Source: Microbacteriaceae bacterium (GTDB lineage: Bacteria > Actinomycetota > Actinomycetes > Actinomycetales > Microbacteriaceae). From it: 6,276 nucleotides of DNA. Position numbers and translations under genes: made by a program. This document shows, in pieces, positions 5,557-6,276 of the stretch. Below the pieces are notes generated by a model. The model saw only the letters and a list, made by a program, of their open reading frames with translations. It made no database searches and was not told the DNA's origin. The stretch lies in contig CANGJO010000055.1 in NCBI GenBank assembly GCA_947454285.1, positions 1 through 6,276 on the forward strand. The letters are read 5' to 3'. The first letter of the stretch is position 1; the number at the start of each line of letters is the position of its first letter.

Positions 5557-6276
5557 ATCTTTTGACTTGAAAATCAAGGCGGTAGCCACCGCGGCAACTC
5601 CCTCGTCGTTGCCCAAGAAGCCAAGGCCATCGGTGGTGGTGGCGCCCAAAGTAACCGGTGCACCAACAATTTCTGTTAGCGCCGCTTCAACGGCCTCGCG
5701 CATTGGCGCAACCTTTGGACGATTGCCAATAATCTGCACCGCAACGTTTCGCACGGCGTATCCGTTTTGCGCCAGCAGCTGCAAAGTGGCCTCAATAAAA
5801 ACTTTTCCGTTGGCGCCGGCGAACTCCGGACGATCCACACCAAAATTCGCACCGATATCGCCAAGCCCCGCAGCCGACAACAATGCATCAACGATTGCGT
5901 GGCTTACCGCGTCGCCATCGCTGTGACCATCAAGTCCACGCTCGCCCGGCCACACCAATGTGCCCAAGAAAAGTTCTTTTGATTCATCGTTGGTGAAGCG
6001 GTGAACATCTGTTCCGATTCCGGTGCGCAAACTTCCGTCGCCATCTGCTCCAACAAAACGCAGCTCGGCTGCGGTCAAGTCATCGGCAGTGGTGATCTTG
6101 AACGCGCGCTCATCACCTTCAACCGCATTGATCTGCATTCCATGTGCTTGAGCAAGCGCGGCGTCATCGGTGTAATCAGACTTGGCGGCGGCATAGGCAG
6201 CGATAAGTTTTTCGGCAGCGAAACCCTGCGGGGTCTGTGCGGCACGAAGTGAGTTGCGATCAACGGTTTCGCGAAC
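5542..6276 (-). CDS. ispDF: Bifunctional IspD-IspF fusion (MEP pathway), C-terminal part; N-terminus lies beyond the window
   Basis: The frame is open from the right edge and gives 244 visible residues. The first 75 or so are the end of IspD (2-C-methyl-D-erythritol 4-phosphate cytidylyltransferase): 'ETVDRNSLRAAQTPQGF' at 3-19, 'YTDDAALAQAHG' at 35-46 and 'VEGDERAFKITT' at 52-63. After a short linker (GADGDGSLR) comes a complete IspF (2-C-methyl-D-erythritol 2,4-cyclodiphosphate synthase). Its metal ligands are Asp90 and His92 (GTDVHRF) and His126 (HSDGDAVSHAIVDAL). GDIGANF (139-145), 'IIGNRPKVAP' and the ATTTDGLGFLGNDEG segment (213-227) complete the active site. There is no stop between the domains, and the ATG at 6138 falls within IspD, so it is not a real start. 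The fusion supplies two non-consecutive steps of isoprenoid precursor synthesis (IspE acts between them). It is first of the visible operon genes and overlaps cysS by four bases. Confidence 0.95.
   Translation of the reverse strand, partial: VRETVDRNSLRAAQTPQGFAAEKLIAAYAAAKSDYTDDAALAQAHGMQINAVEGDERAFKITTADDLTAAELRFVGADGDGSLRTGIGTDVHRFTNDESKELFLGTLVWPGERGLDGHSDGDAVSHAIVDALLSAAGLGDIGANFGVDRPEFAGANGKVFIEATLQLLAQNGYAVRNVAVQIIGNRPKVAPMREAVEAALTEIVGAPVTLGATTTDGLGFLGNDEGVAAVATALIFKSKDRLAS

Noticed and set aside
5567..5926. A 119-residue plus-strand frame opposite ispDF
   Set aside because: It is antisense to strongly conserved IspF coding sequence and has no recognisable motifs.
5542..6138. Stand-alone IspF starting at the ATG at 6138
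   Set aside because: The frame continues upstream with clear IspD motifs to the window edge, and the ATG lies inside IspD.

Overview
The window looks like an ordinary chromosomal stretch from a high-GC Gram-positive bacterium (Actinomycetota). The best guess is a Microbacteriaceae-type organism with a reduced, moderate-GC genome, such as the planktonic freshwater Rhodoluna/Aquiluna group. This rests on actinobacterial-style proteins (an Mrp C-terminus without a CxxC pair, GabD2-type dehydrogenase, TatB with the 'LDPRQYDPRR' tail, an Rv1220c-like methyltransferase), on an ispDF-cysS-rlmB gene order, and on very tight packing with overlapping genes. GC looks like roughly half by eye; it was not computed. 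Placement below phylum level is an inference.

Layout: (1) Positions 1-1816, plus strand: the end of mrp (Fe-S cluster carrier ATPase) overlaps by 4 bases a complete succinate-semialdehyde-dehydrogenase-like gene (gabD2-like). (2) Positions 1843-2190, minus strand: tatB, convergent with gabD2. (3) A 71-base divergent promoter region (2191-2261). (4) Positions 2262-2897, plus strand: a class I SAM-dependent O-methyltransferase related to mycobacterial Rv1220c. (5) Positions 2865-6276, minus strand: ispDF (N-terminus outside the window), cysS and rlmB, read in that order. They are joined by a 4-base and a 1-base overlap, so they almost certainly form one operon whose promoter lies beyond the right edge. 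The methyltransferase and rlmB overlap tail to tail by 33 bases.

Function: the right half makes the isoprenoid precursor through two MEP-pathway steps in one fused protein (IspD + IspF), charges tRNA-Cys, and 2'-O-methylates rRNA. The left half carries Fe-S cluster delivery, aldehyde oxidation and twin-arginine protein export. The left-half order (mrp > ... < tatB, methyltransferase >) matches, in mirror image, the mycobacterial mrp...tatB-htrA-rseA-sigE...Rv1220c neighbourhood as I recall it, but the sigE-rseA-htrA module is absent between tatB and the methyltransferase.

No tRNA or rRNA gene, insertion sequence, CRISPR array or phage remnant was seen, and no gap between genes exceeds 71 bases. 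I see no convincing novel multi-gene system. The points most worth a second look are the compacted tatB/methyltransferase locus with its palindrome and leaderless-looking tatB start, the methyltransferase's altered metal site, the convergent coding overlap, and the long low-complexity basic N-terminus of RlmB.
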